A DNA stretch of 64,000 nt from Bradyrhizobium sp. SK17 (GTDB taxonomy: Bacteria; Pseudomonadota; Alphaproteobacteria; Rhizobiales; Xanthobacteraceae), in assembly GCF_002831585.1 (NCBI RefSeq), contig NZ_CP025113.1:2418001-2482000 (forward strand), in the 5' to 3' direction. Of this stretch, positions 28,193 through 36,623 are shown piece by piece. A program made the position numbers and the translations under genes. Each line of letters begins with the position of its first letter. Within the stretch, counting starts at the first letter, position 1. The notes below the pieces were generated by a model. That model saw only the letters and a list, made by a program, of their open reading frames with translations, was not told the origin of the DNA and made no database searches.

Positions 28193-28594
28193 ATGCCGCT
28201 GGACCCCCTCAGTTCGACCTTCGCGGCGCTGGCCGATCCGACCCGGCGCGCGATCCTGGCGCGGCTCGCGCTCGGGGAGACCTCGGTGATGGAGCTGGCG
28301 AAGCCGTTCGACATGAGCCTGCCGGCGATCTCCAAGCATCTGAAGGTGCTGGAGCATGCCGGGCTGATCTCGCGCGGGCGCGAGGCGCAGTGGCGGCCGT
28401 GCCGGATCGCGCCCGACTCGTTCAAGCAGGTCGACGGCTGGCTCGGGAATTTCCGCCGCTTCTGGGACGAGAGCTTCAACCGCCTCGACGGATTGCTCGA
28501 GGAGATGAAGGCGGAGGAGGCCGCGAAGGCCCCGCCGCGCAAGCGTAAAACCAGTGTAACCAAGGAGAAGCAACGTGGACGCACGCGTGGATAA
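28193..28594 (+). CDS. ArsR-family regulator (SRPBCC-linked type)
   Basis: 133 aa. Winged helix: LSSTFAALADPTRRAILARLALGETSVMELAKPFDMSLPAISKHLKVLEHAGLISRGREAQWRPCRIAP. No CxC metal motif is visible; this group usually sits beside an AHSA1/SRPBCC protein and is not a metal sensor. The C-terminus is Lys/Arg-rich (APPRKRKTSVTKEKQRGRTRG) and overlaps the next gene by 20 nt, so translation is coupled. The two probably form one autoregulated operon. Confidence 0.92.
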   Translation: MPLDPLSSTFAALADPTRRAILARLALGETSVMELAKPFDMSLPAISKHLKVLEHAGLISRGREAQWRPCRIAPDSFKQVDGWLGNFRRFWDESFNRLDGLLEEMKAEEAAKAPPRKRKTSVTKEKQRGRTRG

Positions 28595-29066
28595 GACGCT
28601 GAAGATCACCACCCCGTCGGATTTCGAATTCGCGATGACGCGCCAGTTCGACGCGCCGCGGCGCTTCGTGTTCGATGCAATGACCAGGCCGGAATATCTG
28701 GTGCGCTGGCTTGGCTGCGAGCAGCTCACGATGCCGGTGTGCGAAGTCGATTTGCGGGTCGGCGGCGCCTATCGGTTCGTGTTCCGCTCGTCCGAGGGCA
28801 TCGAGCATGAACTCACCGGCACCTATCGCGAGGTGGTGCGGCCGGAACGGCTGGCGTTCGGCGAAACCTTCTCGATGCCGGGCTTCACCAGCGAGGAGTA
28901 TCTCGTCATCTCGACCTTCGTCGAGGCCGGCGGCACCACCACGCTGACCACCACGATCCGCCATCCCACCAAGGAGGCGCGTGACGGCCATCTCAACTCC
29001 GGCATCGACAAGGGCGTCGCGCCGGCCTACGACCGGCTCGCCGAGGTGGTTGCCGAGATGGGCTGA
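28575..29066 (+). CDS. SRPBCC/AHSA1-family protein
   Basis: 163 aa, GTG start inside the end of arsR. AHSA1-like START-fold: FEFAMTRQFDAPRRFVFDAMTRPEYLVRWLGCEQLTMPVCEVDLRVGGAYRFVFRSSEG, ELTGTYREVVRPERLAFGETF, and a C-terminal GHLNSGIDKGVAPAYDRLAEVV helix. Members bind hydrophobic ligands or act as stress-linked proteins; no catalytic residue can be assigned. Its partner is the preceding ArsR gene. Confidence 0.9.
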   Translation: MDARVDKTLKITTPSDFEFAMTRQFDAPRRFVFDAMTRPEYLVRWLGCEQLTMPVCEVDLRVGGAYRFVFRSSEGIEHELTGTYREVVRPERLAFGETFSMPGFTSEEYLVISTFVEAGGTTTLTTTIRHPTKEARDGHLNSGIDKGVAPAYDRLAEVVAEMG

Positions 29067-29077
29067 GACCGTGGCCT

Positions 29078-29215
29078 CTCCACCTGTCGTCCCGGCGAAG
29101 GCAGGGACCCATAACCCCGGCTTGTCGTTGCTGCGGCAAGCCGGGGCCCCAGCTTTCTTGATCACGAACGTCGGTGGTTATGGGTCCGGGTTGCGCTTCG
29201 CTTGCCCGCGACGAC
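29078..29215. repeat. palindromic intergenic repeat, family C, copy 2
   Basis: TGTCGTCCCGGCGAAGGCAG ... TTGCCCGCGACGACA outer arms, with GGGACCCATAACC / GGTTATGGGTCC inside (~29105-29190). Lies between the convergent SRPBCC and 2-hydroxyacid dehydrogenase genes. Confidence 0.85.
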
Positions 29216-29241
29216 ATTGCCTTGACACGCCCCGTTAGGCC

Positions 29242-30207
29242 CTAATACCCCCGGTTGCGGTCGACCACGTTCTCCAACTCACCACCTTGCTCGAAGCGCG
29301 CGATCTGCTGCGCGACGTATTTCGAGATCTCGTCGGCATCGGTGTCGGCGGCGTTGTGCGGGGTCAGCACCACCTTCGGGTGGCTCCAGAACGGGCTGTC
29401 CTGCGGCAACGGTTCGGTCTCGTAGACGTCGAGCGAGGCGGCGCCCAGCGTGCCGTCGTCGAGCGCGCGCAGGATGTCGGCCTCGTTCTGCAAGCCGCCG
29501 CGGCCGGCATTGATGATCACGGGCGCGCCGAGCGGGCCGTTGCGGTTCAGCTTCGCGAACGCGTCGCGATTCAGCACATGGCGGGTGTCCGGCGTCAGCG
29601 GCAGCAGGCAGACCAGGATGTTGGTCTCGCGCAGGAATGCGTCGAGCCCCTCGCTGCCGTGGAAGCAGGCGATGCCGTCGATCCGCTTCTCGCTGCGGCT
29701 CCAGCCGACGACGCGGAAGCCGAGCGCGCGGAGCGCCTGCGCCGAGGCCGCGCCGAGCGTGCCGAGCCCCATCACGCCGACGGTGATGGCGTTGGCCGCC
29801 CATTGATAGTCCGGCGCCCAGCGCTTCTGCCGCTGCGACTCGCGCAGATAAAGCTCCTGGCGGTGATGCATCAGCACATGCAGCACGACATATTCGGTCA
29901 TGCGGCTGGTGAGGTCGGACACCGAGACCCGCACCAGCGGCACGTCGGGCAGCGAGCGGTCGGCCATCAGCGCGTCGACGCCGGCGCCGAGGTTGAAGAT
30001 GACGCGCAGGTTCTTGAACGCCGCGAGTTCGCCCGGCTTCGGCTTCCACACCGCGGCATAGTGCACCTCGGCGGGGTCCAGCGCCGGGTCCGGCAGCAGC
30101 ACCACGGGTCGGTCCGGGCAGACCGTGTCGAACCGCGCCTTCCAGCGCGCCGACGACCAGTTTTCCGAGCCGCCATTGATCAGCAGCGCGAGCGCGCCCT
30201 TACCCAT
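29242..30207 (-). CDS. D-2-hydroxyacid dehydrogenase, glyoxylate/hydroxypyruvate reductase A-like
   Basis: 321 aa. NAD(P)-binding VGVMGLGTLGAASAQALRALGFRVVGWSRSEK (~143-174), catalytic-region Arg in INAGRGGLQNEADILRAL, Glu in LDVYETEPLPQDSPFW, His in VVLTPHNAADT. The short N-terminal domain and NPNAA/HNAAD pattern fit GhrA-type enzymes, reducing glyoxylate to glycolate or hydroxypyruvate to glycerate. Arg in WSRSEK after the Rossmann Asp position suggests NADPH. Start ATG 30207 has GGAGG upstream. Confidence 0.9.
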   Translation of the reverse strand: MGKGALALLINGGSENWSSARWKARFDTVCPDRPVVLLPDPALDPAEVHYAAVWKPKPGELAAFKNLRVIFNLGAGVDALMADRSLPDVPLVRVSVSDLTSRMTEYVVLHVLMHHRQELYLRESQRQKRWAPDYQWAANAITVGVMGLGTLGAASAQALRALGFRVVGWSRSEKRIDGIACFHGSEGLDAFLRETNILVCLLPLTPDTRHVLNRDAFAKLNRNGPLGAPVIINAGRGGLQNEADILRALDDGTLGAASLDVYETEPLPQDSPFWSHPKVVLTPHNAADTDADEISKYVAQQIARFEQGGELENVVDRNRGY

Positions 30208-30296
30208 CCAGATACCTCCAAAATCAATGTGATATAAGTCACAGAGCGGGCCTGGCCCGCGCCCTAACCTCCTGCCATCAACAGGGGAGAACTTCC

Positions 30297-30575
30297 ATGC
30301 GCAAACTGATCCTGATCTCGGCTTTCGTGCTTGCCTCCGCCGTCACCGCCGATGCCGGCCAGAACCGCGGCCTCGTGCTCGCGGCGGCGGATGCGCCAGC
30401 GCAAACGCAAGCAGCCGTTGCACCGGCACAGGCCGAGGCACAGCCGGCCCCCTCGCAGGTTCAGGCGTCGACGCCCCGGCGGTCGCGTCCGGTGCAGAAC
30501 AGCGGCGTCCGCCACCGCGAGAGCGACGAAGCCAAGGCGCGCCGGATTGCCGCCCGCTACGGCGTCTACTGGTAG
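30297..30575 (+). CDS. small secreted hypothetical protein
   Basis: 92 aa with a clear signal peptide MRKLILISAFVLASAVTADA and strong Shine-Dalgarno GGGGAGA. The mature part is Ala/Gln/Pro-rich (APAQTQAAVAPAQAEAQPAP) and ends in a conserved-looking DEAKARRIAARYGVYW. Not recognised beyond that; likely periplasmic. Confidence 0.7.
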   Translation: MRKLILISAFVLASAVTADAGQNRGLVLAAADAPAQTQAAVAPAQAEAQPAPSQVQASTPRRSRPVQNSGVRHRESDEAKARRIAARYGVYW

Positions 30576-30612
30576 CAATTGCCGTCGCGGCGATGGACCT
30601 GACTCGCCGCTC

Positions 30613-30660
30613 AAAAATCTTTCGCGCCGCCTGTCGGCAGCGGGCATAATCGTTCGTTCT
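30613..30660 (+). promoter_or_regulatory. ECF42-type promoter P-sig (autoregulatory)
   Basis: TGTCGG at 30632-30637, 17-nt spacer, CGTTCT at 30655-30660; A/T block AAAAATCTTT begins at 30613. The preceding CTCAAAA..TCTT is also found before the DoxX promoter. Drives YCII + sigma, start codon 26 nt downstream. Confidence 0.72.
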
Positions 30661-30685
30661 TGCAATGAACGGAGATGCCTTTTCG

Positions 30686-31054
30686 ATGCTGTACGCGATC
30701 CTCTGCTATCATGACGAAGACCTGGTCGGTTCCTGGAGCAAGGAACACGACGCCTCGGTCATGCAGAAACTGTCCGTCGTGCAGGACAAGCTCGCCAGGG
30801 AGGGCAAGCTCGGACCGGTGGCCCGGCTGCTGCCGACCACCGCCGCGACCACGCTGCGCAAGGAAAACCCGCCGCTGGTGCTCGACGGCCCGTTCGCCGA
30901 AACCAAGGAACAATTGCTAGGCTTCTACCTGGTCGATGCCAAGAACCTCGACGAGGTGCTCGACATCGCGCGCGACCTCGGCGAGGCCAATCCCGGCGGC
31001 ACCTATGAGATCCGCCCGGTCGGCCACTTCACGCCGGGGAGCGCAAAGCCGTGA
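30686..31054 (+). CDS. YCII/DGPF-domain protein, partner of the ECF42 sigma factor
   Basis: 122 aa from ATG 30686 (MLYAILCYHDEDLVGSW); a Met at 30665 is an alternative. Contains the name-giving DGPF: VLDGPFAETKEQLLGFYLVDAKNLDEVLDIARDL near residues 74-107, and a final EIRPVGHF. YCII-fold proteins are small dimeric alpha+beta proteins; DGPF members are the genetic partners of ECF42 sigma factors and their biochemical role is not established. Stop overlaps the sigma start as GTGA. Confidence 0.92.
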   Translation: MLYAILCYHDEDLVGSWSKEHDASVMQKLSVVQDKLAREGKLGPVARLLPTTAATTLRKENPPLVLDGPFAETKEQLLGFYLVDAKNLDEVLDIARDLGEANPGGTYEIRPVGHFTPGSAKP

Positions 31055-32328
31055 GCGTGACCGATACCGCCTGGATCGACGCCGCGCTGACATCGGCGCG
31101 TCCCCAGGCGGTCGGCGCGCTGCTGCGCTACTTCCGCAATCTCGATACCGCCGAGGAGGCCTTCCAGAACGCCTGCTTGCGCGCGCTGAAGAGCTGGCCG
31201 CAGAACGGCCCGCCGCGCGATCCCGCGGCGTGGCTGATCATGGTCGGCCGCAATGTCGCGATCGACGACATCAGGCGCAGCAAGAAGCAGGAGGCGCTGC
31301 CCGACGACGACCGGTCGATCTCCGATCTCGACGACGCCGAGGAGGAGATCGCCGAACGGCTCGACGGCTCGCACTACCGCGACGACATCCTGCGGCTGTT
31401 GTTCATCTGCTGCCACAAGGACCTGCCGGCGACGCAGCAGATCGCGCTGGCGCTGCGCATCGTCTCCGGCCTCACGGTCAAGCAGATCGCGCGCGCCTTC
31501 CTGGTCTCGGAAGCCGCGATGGAGCAGCGCATCACCCGGGCCAAGGCGCGCGTCGCCGATGCCAACGTGCCGTTCGAGACGCCGGGCGCGGTCGAGCGCA
31601 GCGAGCGGCTCGCCTCGGTCGCCGCGATGATCTACCTGATCTTCAACGAGGGTTATTCGGCGAGCGGCGACACCGCGGAGATCCGCTCGCCGCTGTGCGA
31701 GGAGGCGATCAGGCTCGCCCGCCTGCTGCTGCGGCTGTTCCAGAGCGAGCCGGAAATCATGGGGCTGACCGCGCTGCTCTTGTTGCAGCACGCCCGCGCC
31801 GCCGCGCGGTTCGATGCGGACGGCCAGGTGATCCTGCTCGACGACCAGGACCGCAGCCTGTGGAATCAGAAGCTGATCGCGGAGGGCCTCGCCCTGATCG
31901 ACAAGGCGATGCGCCATCGCCAGAGCGGACCCTATCAGGTGCAGGCCGCGATCGCAGCGCTGCATGCCCGCGCGGAGAAGCCCGAGGATACCGACTGGAC
32001 CCAGATCGATCTGCTCTATGGCGCGCTCGAGCTCATGCAGCCGTCGCCGGTGATCACGCTCAACCGGGCGGTTGCGGTCTCCAAGGTGCAGGGGCCCGAG
32101 GCCGCGCTCGAGATGATCGAGCCGCTGGCGCCGCGGCTCGCGAACTATTTCCATTATTTCGGCGTGCGCGGCGCCTTCCTGATGCAACTCGGCCGCAACG
32201 AGGAGGCCCGTGTCGCCTTCGACCGCGCCATCGCACTCGCCAACACCACGGCCGAGGCCGCCCATATCCGCATGCACATCGACCGCCTGATGCGCGACAG
32301 CCAGCCGCGCAATGCGAAGGCGAAGTAG
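31051..32328 (+). CDS. ECF42-type RNA polymerase sigma factor with C-terminal TPR-like extension
   Basis: 425 aa, more than twice a normal ECF sigma. GTG start overlapping YCII. Region 2: VGALLRYFRNLDTAEEAFQNACLRALKSWPQNGPPRDPAAWLIMVGRNVAIDDIRRSK (~24-85). Region 4: IVSGLTVKQIARAFLVSEAAMEQRITRAKARV (~138-170). From ~190 the DUF6596/TPR-like part: SVAAMIYLIFNEGYSAS, LARLLLRLFQSEPEIMGLTALLLLQHAR, GPYQVQAAIAALHA, NRAVAVSKVQGPEAALEMIEPLA, YFHYFGVRGAFLMQLGRNEEARVAFDRAIAL. No anti-sigma gene nearby; in this group the extension is needed for activity. Candidate reader of all six TGTCGG-N17-CGTY promoters in this window. Confidence 0.93.
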   Translation: MSVTDTAWIDAALTSARPQAVGALLRYFRNLDTAEEAFQNACLRALKSWPQNGPPRDPAAWLIMVGRNVAIDDIRRSKKQEALPDDDRSISDLDDAEEEIAERLDGSHYRDDILRLLFICCHKDLPATQQIALALRIVSGLTVKQIARAFLVSEAAMEQRITRAKARVADANVPFETPGAVERSERLASVAAMIYLIFNEGYSASGDTAEIRSPLCEEAIRLARLLLRLFQSEPEIMGLTALLLLQHARAAARFDADGQVILLDDQDRSLWNQKLIAEGLALIDKAMRHRQSGPYQVQAAIAALHARAEKPEDTDWTQIDLLYGALELMQPSPVITLNRAVAVSKVQGPEAALEMIEPLAPRLANYFHYFGVRGAFLMQLGRNEEARVAFDRAIALANTTAEAAHIRMHIDRLMRDSQPRNAKAK

Positions 32329-32374
32329 CGGCGCGCAGCTTCTGTCTTTCAAGCCCGGGCCGAGAGACTTCCCG

Positions 32375-32560
32375 CGTGGCACCCCTCTCCCTAACCCTCC
32401 CCCGCAAGGGGGGAGGGAACCCTTCCGCCGGTGCTTCTCTCACACCCGCGCAGGGCCATCGCCAATCAATTGCGTGAGGTGAGCACGCTGGTCAGGCACC
32501 CTCCCCCTTGCGGGGGAGGGTGGGGAGAGGGGTAAGCCCCGGGCGAGATCATCGACGAGG
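32375..32560. repeat. composite palindromic repeat, family A, copy 2
   Basis: Here the CCCCTCTCCCTAACCCTCC half comes first and the GTGAGGTGAGCACGC half second, the reverse order of the 21767 copy, as expected if the two halves invert as a unit. Fills the gap after the sigma gene and may terminate it. Confidence 0.85.
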
Positions 32561-32594
32561 CCCCGGTAGTCTGGTCACGGCATTCGCCACTCTC

Positions 32595-32641
32595 AAAATT
32601 CTTCCTGCGATCTGTCGGCCGCGCATCGCCCCGTTCGTCTT
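32595..32641 (+). promoter_or_regulatory. ECF42-type promoter P-dox
   Basis: TGTCGG at 32613-32618, 17-nt spacer, CGTCTT at 32636-32641; A/T block AAAATTCTTC starts at 32595 (18 nt upstream). Drives DoxX-SRPBCC-VOC; DoxX start 36 nt downstream. Confidence 0.72.
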
Positions 32642-32677
32642 GATGACAGAGCATCACCAAGCGTTACGGAGCCTGCC

Positions 32678-33088
32678 ATGCCGACGATCGTCGACACCGA
32701 AGTCTCGAAGTCCGCCCGGATCACCGGCCGCGTCATCAGCGGCGTGGTCGTCCTCTTCCTGCTGTTCGACGGCGCGATCAAGCTGGTGCCGTTGCCGGTC
32801 GTCACCGAGACCTTGGACAGGATGGGCTGGGGCGCGAGCGATACGCTGGCGCGCAGCCTCGGCATCATCACCATCGTCTGCACGCTGCTCTACTCGGTGC
32901 CGCCGACCTCGATCCTCGGTGCCATCCTGCTCACCGGCTATCTCGGCGGCGCCATCGCATCGCATGTGCGGATCGACAGCCCGCTGTTCTCCCACACGCT
33001 GTTCGGGCTTTATCTCGGCCTGATGGTGTGGGGCGGGCTCTATCTGCGCGACGGCAATCTGCGTGCGCTGCTGCCGTTCCGCCGCTAA
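32678..33088 (+). CDS. DoxX-like four-helix membrane protein
   Basis: 136 aa. Four hydrophobic spans (ITGRVISGVVVLFLLFDGAIKL, ARSLGIITIVCTLLYSVPPTS, LGAILLTGYLGGAIASHV, TLFGLYLGLMVWGGLYL) with LFDGAIKLVP and GYLGGAIASHVR as in the DoxX-like family. Inner membrane; some DoxX relatives take part in thiol/redox stress handling, but no activity can be assigned here. First gene after an ECF42-type promoter. Confidence 0.85.
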   Translation: MPTIVDTEVSKSARITGRVISGVVVLFLLFDGAIKLVPLPVVTETLDRMGWGASDTLARSLGIITIVCTLLYSVPPTSILGAILLTGYLGGAIASHVRIDSPLFSHTLFGLYLGLMVWGGLYLRDGNLRALLPFRR

Positions 33089-33153
33089 GCGTCTGGTTTG
33101 ACGCGCTCGCTTGAAAACGCTTTCGTTGTTCGATTCATCTTCCGGAGACCATC

Positions 33154-33690
33154 ATGTTCGAGACCATTGCCATCATCGCCATCATCCTTGCGATCGCGAT
33201 TGCCGTAATTCTCATCCTCGCGGCGACCAAGCCGAGCACGTTCCGCGTCACGCGTGCGACCAGCATCAACGCGCCGGCCGAACGGATCTTTGGATTGATC
33301 GACGATTTCCGTCAGTGGACAGTCTGGTCGCCCTACGAGAACCGGGACCCGGACATGAGGCGCATCTACAGCGGCACCGAGCGCGGGCAGGGCGCGGCCT
33401 ATGCCTGGGAGGGCAACAAGAATGTCGGCGCCGGCCGCATGGAAATCCTGCAATCCGCCGCGCCGTCGAAGATCGTCATCAAGCTGGATTTCCTGAAGCC
33501 GTTCGAGGGCCACAACACCGCGGAGTTCACAATGCTGCCGCAGGGAGATGCGACCAGCGTCACATGGACCATGTATGGTCCGGCCGTCTTCATGTCGAAG
33601 GTGATGCAGGTGTTCATGAACCTGGACCACATGATCGGCCGGGATTTCGAGGTCGGTCTCGCCAATCTGAAGAAGCTGACCGAAAAATAA
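33154..33690 (+). CDS. membrane-anchored SRPBCC (START-fold) protein
   Basis: 178 aa. One N-terminal span MFETIAIIAIILAIAIAVIL, then polyketide-cyclase-like SRPBCC domain: TFRVTRATSINAPAERIFGLIDDFRQWTVWSPYENRDPDM..., GQGAAYAWEGNKNVGAGRMEI and a C-terminal helix LDHMIGRDFEVGLANLKKLTE. GGAGA upstream. Second gene of the P-dox unit (65-nt gap). Ligand unknown. Confidence 0.85.
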   Translation: MFETIAIIAIILAIAIAVILILAATKPSTFRVTRATSINAPAERIFGLIDDFRQWTVWSPYENRDPDMRRIYSGTERGQGAAYAWEGNKNVGAGRMEILQSAAPSKIVIKLDFLKPFEGHNTAEFTMLPQGDATSVTWTMYGPAVFMSKVMQVFMNLDHMIGRDFEVGLANLKKLTEK

Positions 33691-33767
33691 CGCGCTTTCG
33701 AGTGAAGTGGTTATCGGTTCGCGTCAAGAAAACGTGTCAAGCCAGAATCTGTTCAAGGGAGCAAGCG

Positions 33768-34178
33768 ATGCAGGTCAACCCCTATCTCTCCTACGATGGC
33801 AATTGCGGCGCCGCGCTGAAATTCTACGAAAAGGTTCTCGGCGCGCGGATCGAGGAAACCTTCCCCTACGGCGAGGGCAATGCCGAAATGCAGACCCCGC
33901 CGGGCTGGAAGGACAAGGTCATGCATGCCCGCCTCACGATCGACGGCGAGATCATCATGGCCTCGGATGCCCCGCCCGGCCATTTCCAGAAGCCGCAGGG
34001 CTTTCACGTCGCGTTGCAGGTCGAGGATCCCACCGAGGCCGAGCGCCGCTTCACGGCGCTGTCCGAAGGCGGCGCGGTCACCATGCCGTTCGGCAAGACC
34101 TTCTTCTCGAACGGCTTCGGCATGTGCGTCGATCAGTTCGGCATCCCCTGGATGGTGAACTGCCCGGCGCAGATGTGA
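33768..34178 (+). CDS. VOC-family (PhnB/glyoxalase-like) protein
   Basis: 136 aa from ATG 33768 (AAGGGAGC upstream). PhnB-type: NPYLSYDGNCGAALKFYEKVLGARIEETFPYGEGN, VMHARLTIDGEIIMASDAPP, GFHVALQVEDPTEAERRFTALSEGGAVTMPFGKTFFSNGFGMCVDQFGIPWMVN. The C-terminal WMVN is the usual end. Reaction unknown; PhnB-like proteins often neighbour YCII and SRPBCC genes, as here. Its 3' end overlaps a small opposite-strand ORF. Confidence 0.9.
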   Translation: MQVNPYLSYDGNCGAALKFYEKVLGARIEETFPYGEGNAEMQTPPGWKDKVMHARLTIDGEIIMASDAPPGHFQKPQGFHVALQVEDPTEAERRFTALSEGGAVTMPFGKTFFSNGFGMCVDQFGIPWMVNCPAQM

Positions 34179-34402
34179 CGAGCCGGATCGACAGGGCCGC
34201 CATCGAATAGATCGGGACGGGAAATCGGCGTCATGCCGTCCCACGCCAAGAGGGACTGCACCGCGTCGGGATCGAACCGACGCGTTGCAGCTATCGCCAA
34301 TAGCTGCAGCAGAAAATAGATGACCATCAGCTGCGCGAGGGTGCATGCCGCGGATCGCGATCTTGCCTCGTCCTTGCTGTGCTTGATCGTCGTGCGGTCC
34401 AT
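34133..34402 (-). CDS. small hypothetical membrane protein
   Basis: 89 aa; AGGAAC precedes the ATG at 34402. One hydrophobic stretch LAQLMVIYFLLQLLAIAA near residue 22 and no recognised domain. It follows the TauE gene by 22 nt on the same strand, but its end overlaps the VOC gene by 46 nt on the other strand. Could be a real small protein or a chance frame. Confidence 0.4.
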   Translation of the reverse strand: MDRTTIKHSKDEARSRSAACTLAQLMVIYFLLQLLAIAATRRFDPDAVQSLLAWDGMTPISRPDLFDGGPVDPARHICAGQFTIQGMPN

Positions 34403-34424
34403 GAGTTCCTCGCCTCGTTTTCCG

Positions 34425-35177
34425 TCACCACATCGCCTGTATCATCAGCAATGCACCGCCAAGGATGACCACCCCGTCCAGAATGTCGGTGTGGACGTGG
34501 ATCGGTAGATGGGCGCTCAGCCGTTTTGCGAGGAAGGCGCCTGGCGTTGCGCAACAGCCGATCAGGATCGCCATGATCCAGGCAGACGCCGGAAGCGCAC
34601 CCGCCGTCTGAAACACGGCCGTCTTCGCCAGCCCGAGAAACAGCGAAATGCCGGCGTCGGTCGCGATCACCGCAGAGCCGCGAAGACCGGCCGCGAGAAG
34701 GATTGAAAGCAGGACGACGCCGGATCCCGACGTCGCTCCGACCAGAAGCCCGTATCCGCTTCCCGCTACCGCTACGCCCGGCGTCGTCAATCTCCATTGC
34801 GCCTTGCTTGCGAGCCGCCGCAGCGGGACCAGGACGATCAGCGCCAAGCCGATCACGATCGTCACCGTCTTTCCGCCGAGCGTCGTGTAGACGTAAGCGC
34901 CCCCAATGCAGGTCGGCAGCGCGCAGCTCGCCAGCATGATGGCATTTCGCACATCAAACTTGTCCCTCAAGGCGATCAGCCGGCTTGCATTCGTCAGGAG
35001 CGCAGACAGGCTGATGATTGGGACGACGGCCTCCGATCCGACGATCGGGAGGAGAACGGGCGGAAGGATCAGCCCTGTGCCGTATCCGGCAACGCCACCG
35101 ACAATCGCTGCAATGAACGAGAGTGCGGCGACGAGGCAATATTGTTCGAACGTTGCGAGATGAACGGCGTCATACAT
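34425..35177 (-). CDS. TauE/SafE-family sulfite/organosulfonate exporter
   Basis: 250 aa from ATG 35177 (GGAGG 9 nt before). About eight spans: CLVAALSFIAAIVGGVAGYGTGLILPP (with the repeated G-x-G-x-G core), SLSALLTNASRLIALRDKFDVRNAIMLA, VTIVIGLALIVLVPLRRL, GSGYGLLVGATSGSGVVLLSILLAAGLRGSAVIATDA and more. The family moves sulfite, sulfoacetate or related anions across the inner membrane. The neighbouring LysR gene, upstream on the same strand, may regulate it. Confidence 0.88.
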   Translation of the reverse strand: MYDAVHLATFEQYCLVAALSFIAAIVGGVAGYGTGLILPPVLLPIVGSEAVVPIISLSALLTNASRLIALRDKFDVRNAIMLASCALPTCIGGAYVYTTLGGKTVTIVIGLALIVLVPLRRLASKAQWRLTTPGVAVAGSGYGLLVGATSGSGVVLLSILLAAGLRGSAVIATDAGISLFLGLAKTAVFQTAGALPASAWIMAILIGCCATPGAFLAKRLSAHLPIHVHTDILDGVVILGGALLMIQAMW

Positions 35178-35308
35178 CAGTTTCGGCCTCCAACGCTGTT
35201 TCCATCGTTGGTAAGGCCTTCTCGATGTCATCTCCAACAGAAGAAGCTGATGATCCTATCGATAATTCTTGTGCGGCTCGCGCGAGCTGAAGGGTGATCG
35301 CATCCCTG

Positions 35309-36214
35309 TCAGGCTATGGCGTCCTGGACGATTGGTACGAACTCGTTGAGCAGGGTGGCTGCGGATCCGTTCTGCGGTCTCACGACATAAAAGTCGCGGG
35401 TCAGGTCGAAGCCGTCGATTCTCTTCAGGATCAGATCGTCTGAGGAGAGGCTGTGGCGAGCGCGCAGTGTCGATAGGATGCCGACACCTACGCCGGCTTG
35501 AGCCGCTTGTTTGACAGCCTCCGGGCTGCCTACGATGAGAGCGATCTTCAGGCGGTCGAACGACAAGCCCAGAGCAGCAAGCTCGCGCTCGAGGATCGCG
35601 CGCGTTCCGGATCCCTTCTCCCGCATGATGACGGGGGTCGCCAACAGGTCATCGATCGTAAGGTCGTCCCGGGATACCCATGGATGCTCAGGTGAGACGA
35701 CGAATACGATCTGCTCCCGCCAAAGCGGCGTCACGCGGTAGTTCGAAGAGAGGGGCACGCCATCGCTGACCAGCGCGGCGTCGACCGCGCCCTGATTGAG
35801 ATATTCGATGACCTGGGTGCTGTTCCCGATCTCAAGCACGACCTGAACTTTGGGATGTCTGCTCTGAAAGATCCGGATTGCGGTAGGCATCGCATACTTC
35901 GAGATGGAATTCGTCGCGGCGATGCGCAGGCGTCGCGTGCTTTCTTCCCGAAGCTCCGCCAGCGCGCGCGAGGCTTCGTCGTAAAGGGCGAGAATTCTTT
36001 CTGCGTGCGCAAACAGGATCGCTCCTGCTTTGGTCAACTGCACCGAATGATGGCTGCGGATGAAAAGCGGAACGTCGAGTTCCTGCTCGATCGAGCGAAT
36101 GTGGAACGAGATTGCTTGTTGAGTGAGATGGAGATCGTGACCAGCATCGGTAAAGCTTTTTCTCAAAGCCACCGCATGGAATACACGCAACCTCTGATCA
36201 CGTATCAGGGACAT
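35309..36214 (-). CDS. LysR-family transcriptional regulator
   Basis: 301 aa. HTH LRVFHAVALRKSFTDAGHDLHLTQQAISFHIRSIEQELDVPLFIRSHHSVQLTKAG (~9-66) and a type-2 periplasmic-binding-like effector domain (VQVVLEIGNSTQVIEYLNQGAVDAALVSD, VIMREKGSGTRAILERELAALGL), similar to CbbR/CysB-like regulators. The order LysR then TauE on one strand, 131 nt apart, suggests the exporter as target. A palindrome 34 bp upstream of the start is a candidate autoregulatory site. Confidence 0.9.
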   Translation of the reverse strand: MSLIRDQRLRVFHAVALRKSFTDAGHDLHLTQQAISFHIRSIEQELDVPLFIRSHHSVQLTKAGAILFAHAERILALYDEASRALAELREESTRRLRIAATNSISKYAMPTAIRIFQSRHPKVQVVLEIGNSTQVIEYLNQGAVDAALVSDGVPLSSNYRVTPLWREQIVFVVSPEHPWVSRDDLTIDDLLATPVIMREKGSGTRAILERELAALGLSFDRLKIALIVGSPEAVKQAAQAGVGVGILSTLRARHSLSSDDLILKRIDGFDLTRDFYVVRPQNGSAATLLNEFVPIVQDAIA

Positions 36215-36623
36215 CTATTCAATCTGGTTGTTCATGAGACTTAACAACATCAGAAACTGATGTCAAAGATGACGACGATCAGAACCAACTGGAATGCAGC
36301 GGTGAACGCGGATGGGCGTTCGATGTCGCCTGCATCGTGGTTCTGCTTCGGCCTCGTCCGATCGCCGCGATGTGGATCGCGCATCGTCGCAACACGGTCG
36401 GAAAATGTCGCAGGATGTCGTCCGGTCAGGCCGCGTGAGCGTTTCACGATGACGGATTTGACGTCGTGTCCAACTTGGGGGCAGTTCCGTGGTCGAGCGT
36501 GACGGCGATTTGGGAGCGGCCGGCCTATCGGATGACATTTGCGGCACCGAACCGGTTTCTGACCTGGCCGCTTGCAAGCGTGTCGCGACCGATCGGGAGT
36601 TTCTGCGCTCGATCGGTGCCGGC
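36215..36623. other. 409-nt gene-free region upstream of the LysR gene
   Basis: No convincing coding frame. The one notable element is the perfect palindrome CATCAG-AAA-CTGATG at 36248-36262, 34 bp upstream of the LysR start, suitable as an operator (LysR sites usually show T-N11-A dyads). Nothing else seen. Confidence 0.5.

Noticed and set aside
34190..34330. Possible tRNA remnant (GGGATCGAACCGACGCGTTGC resembles a T-arm on one strand)
   Set aside because: No acceptor stem or anticodon arm can be folded around it.
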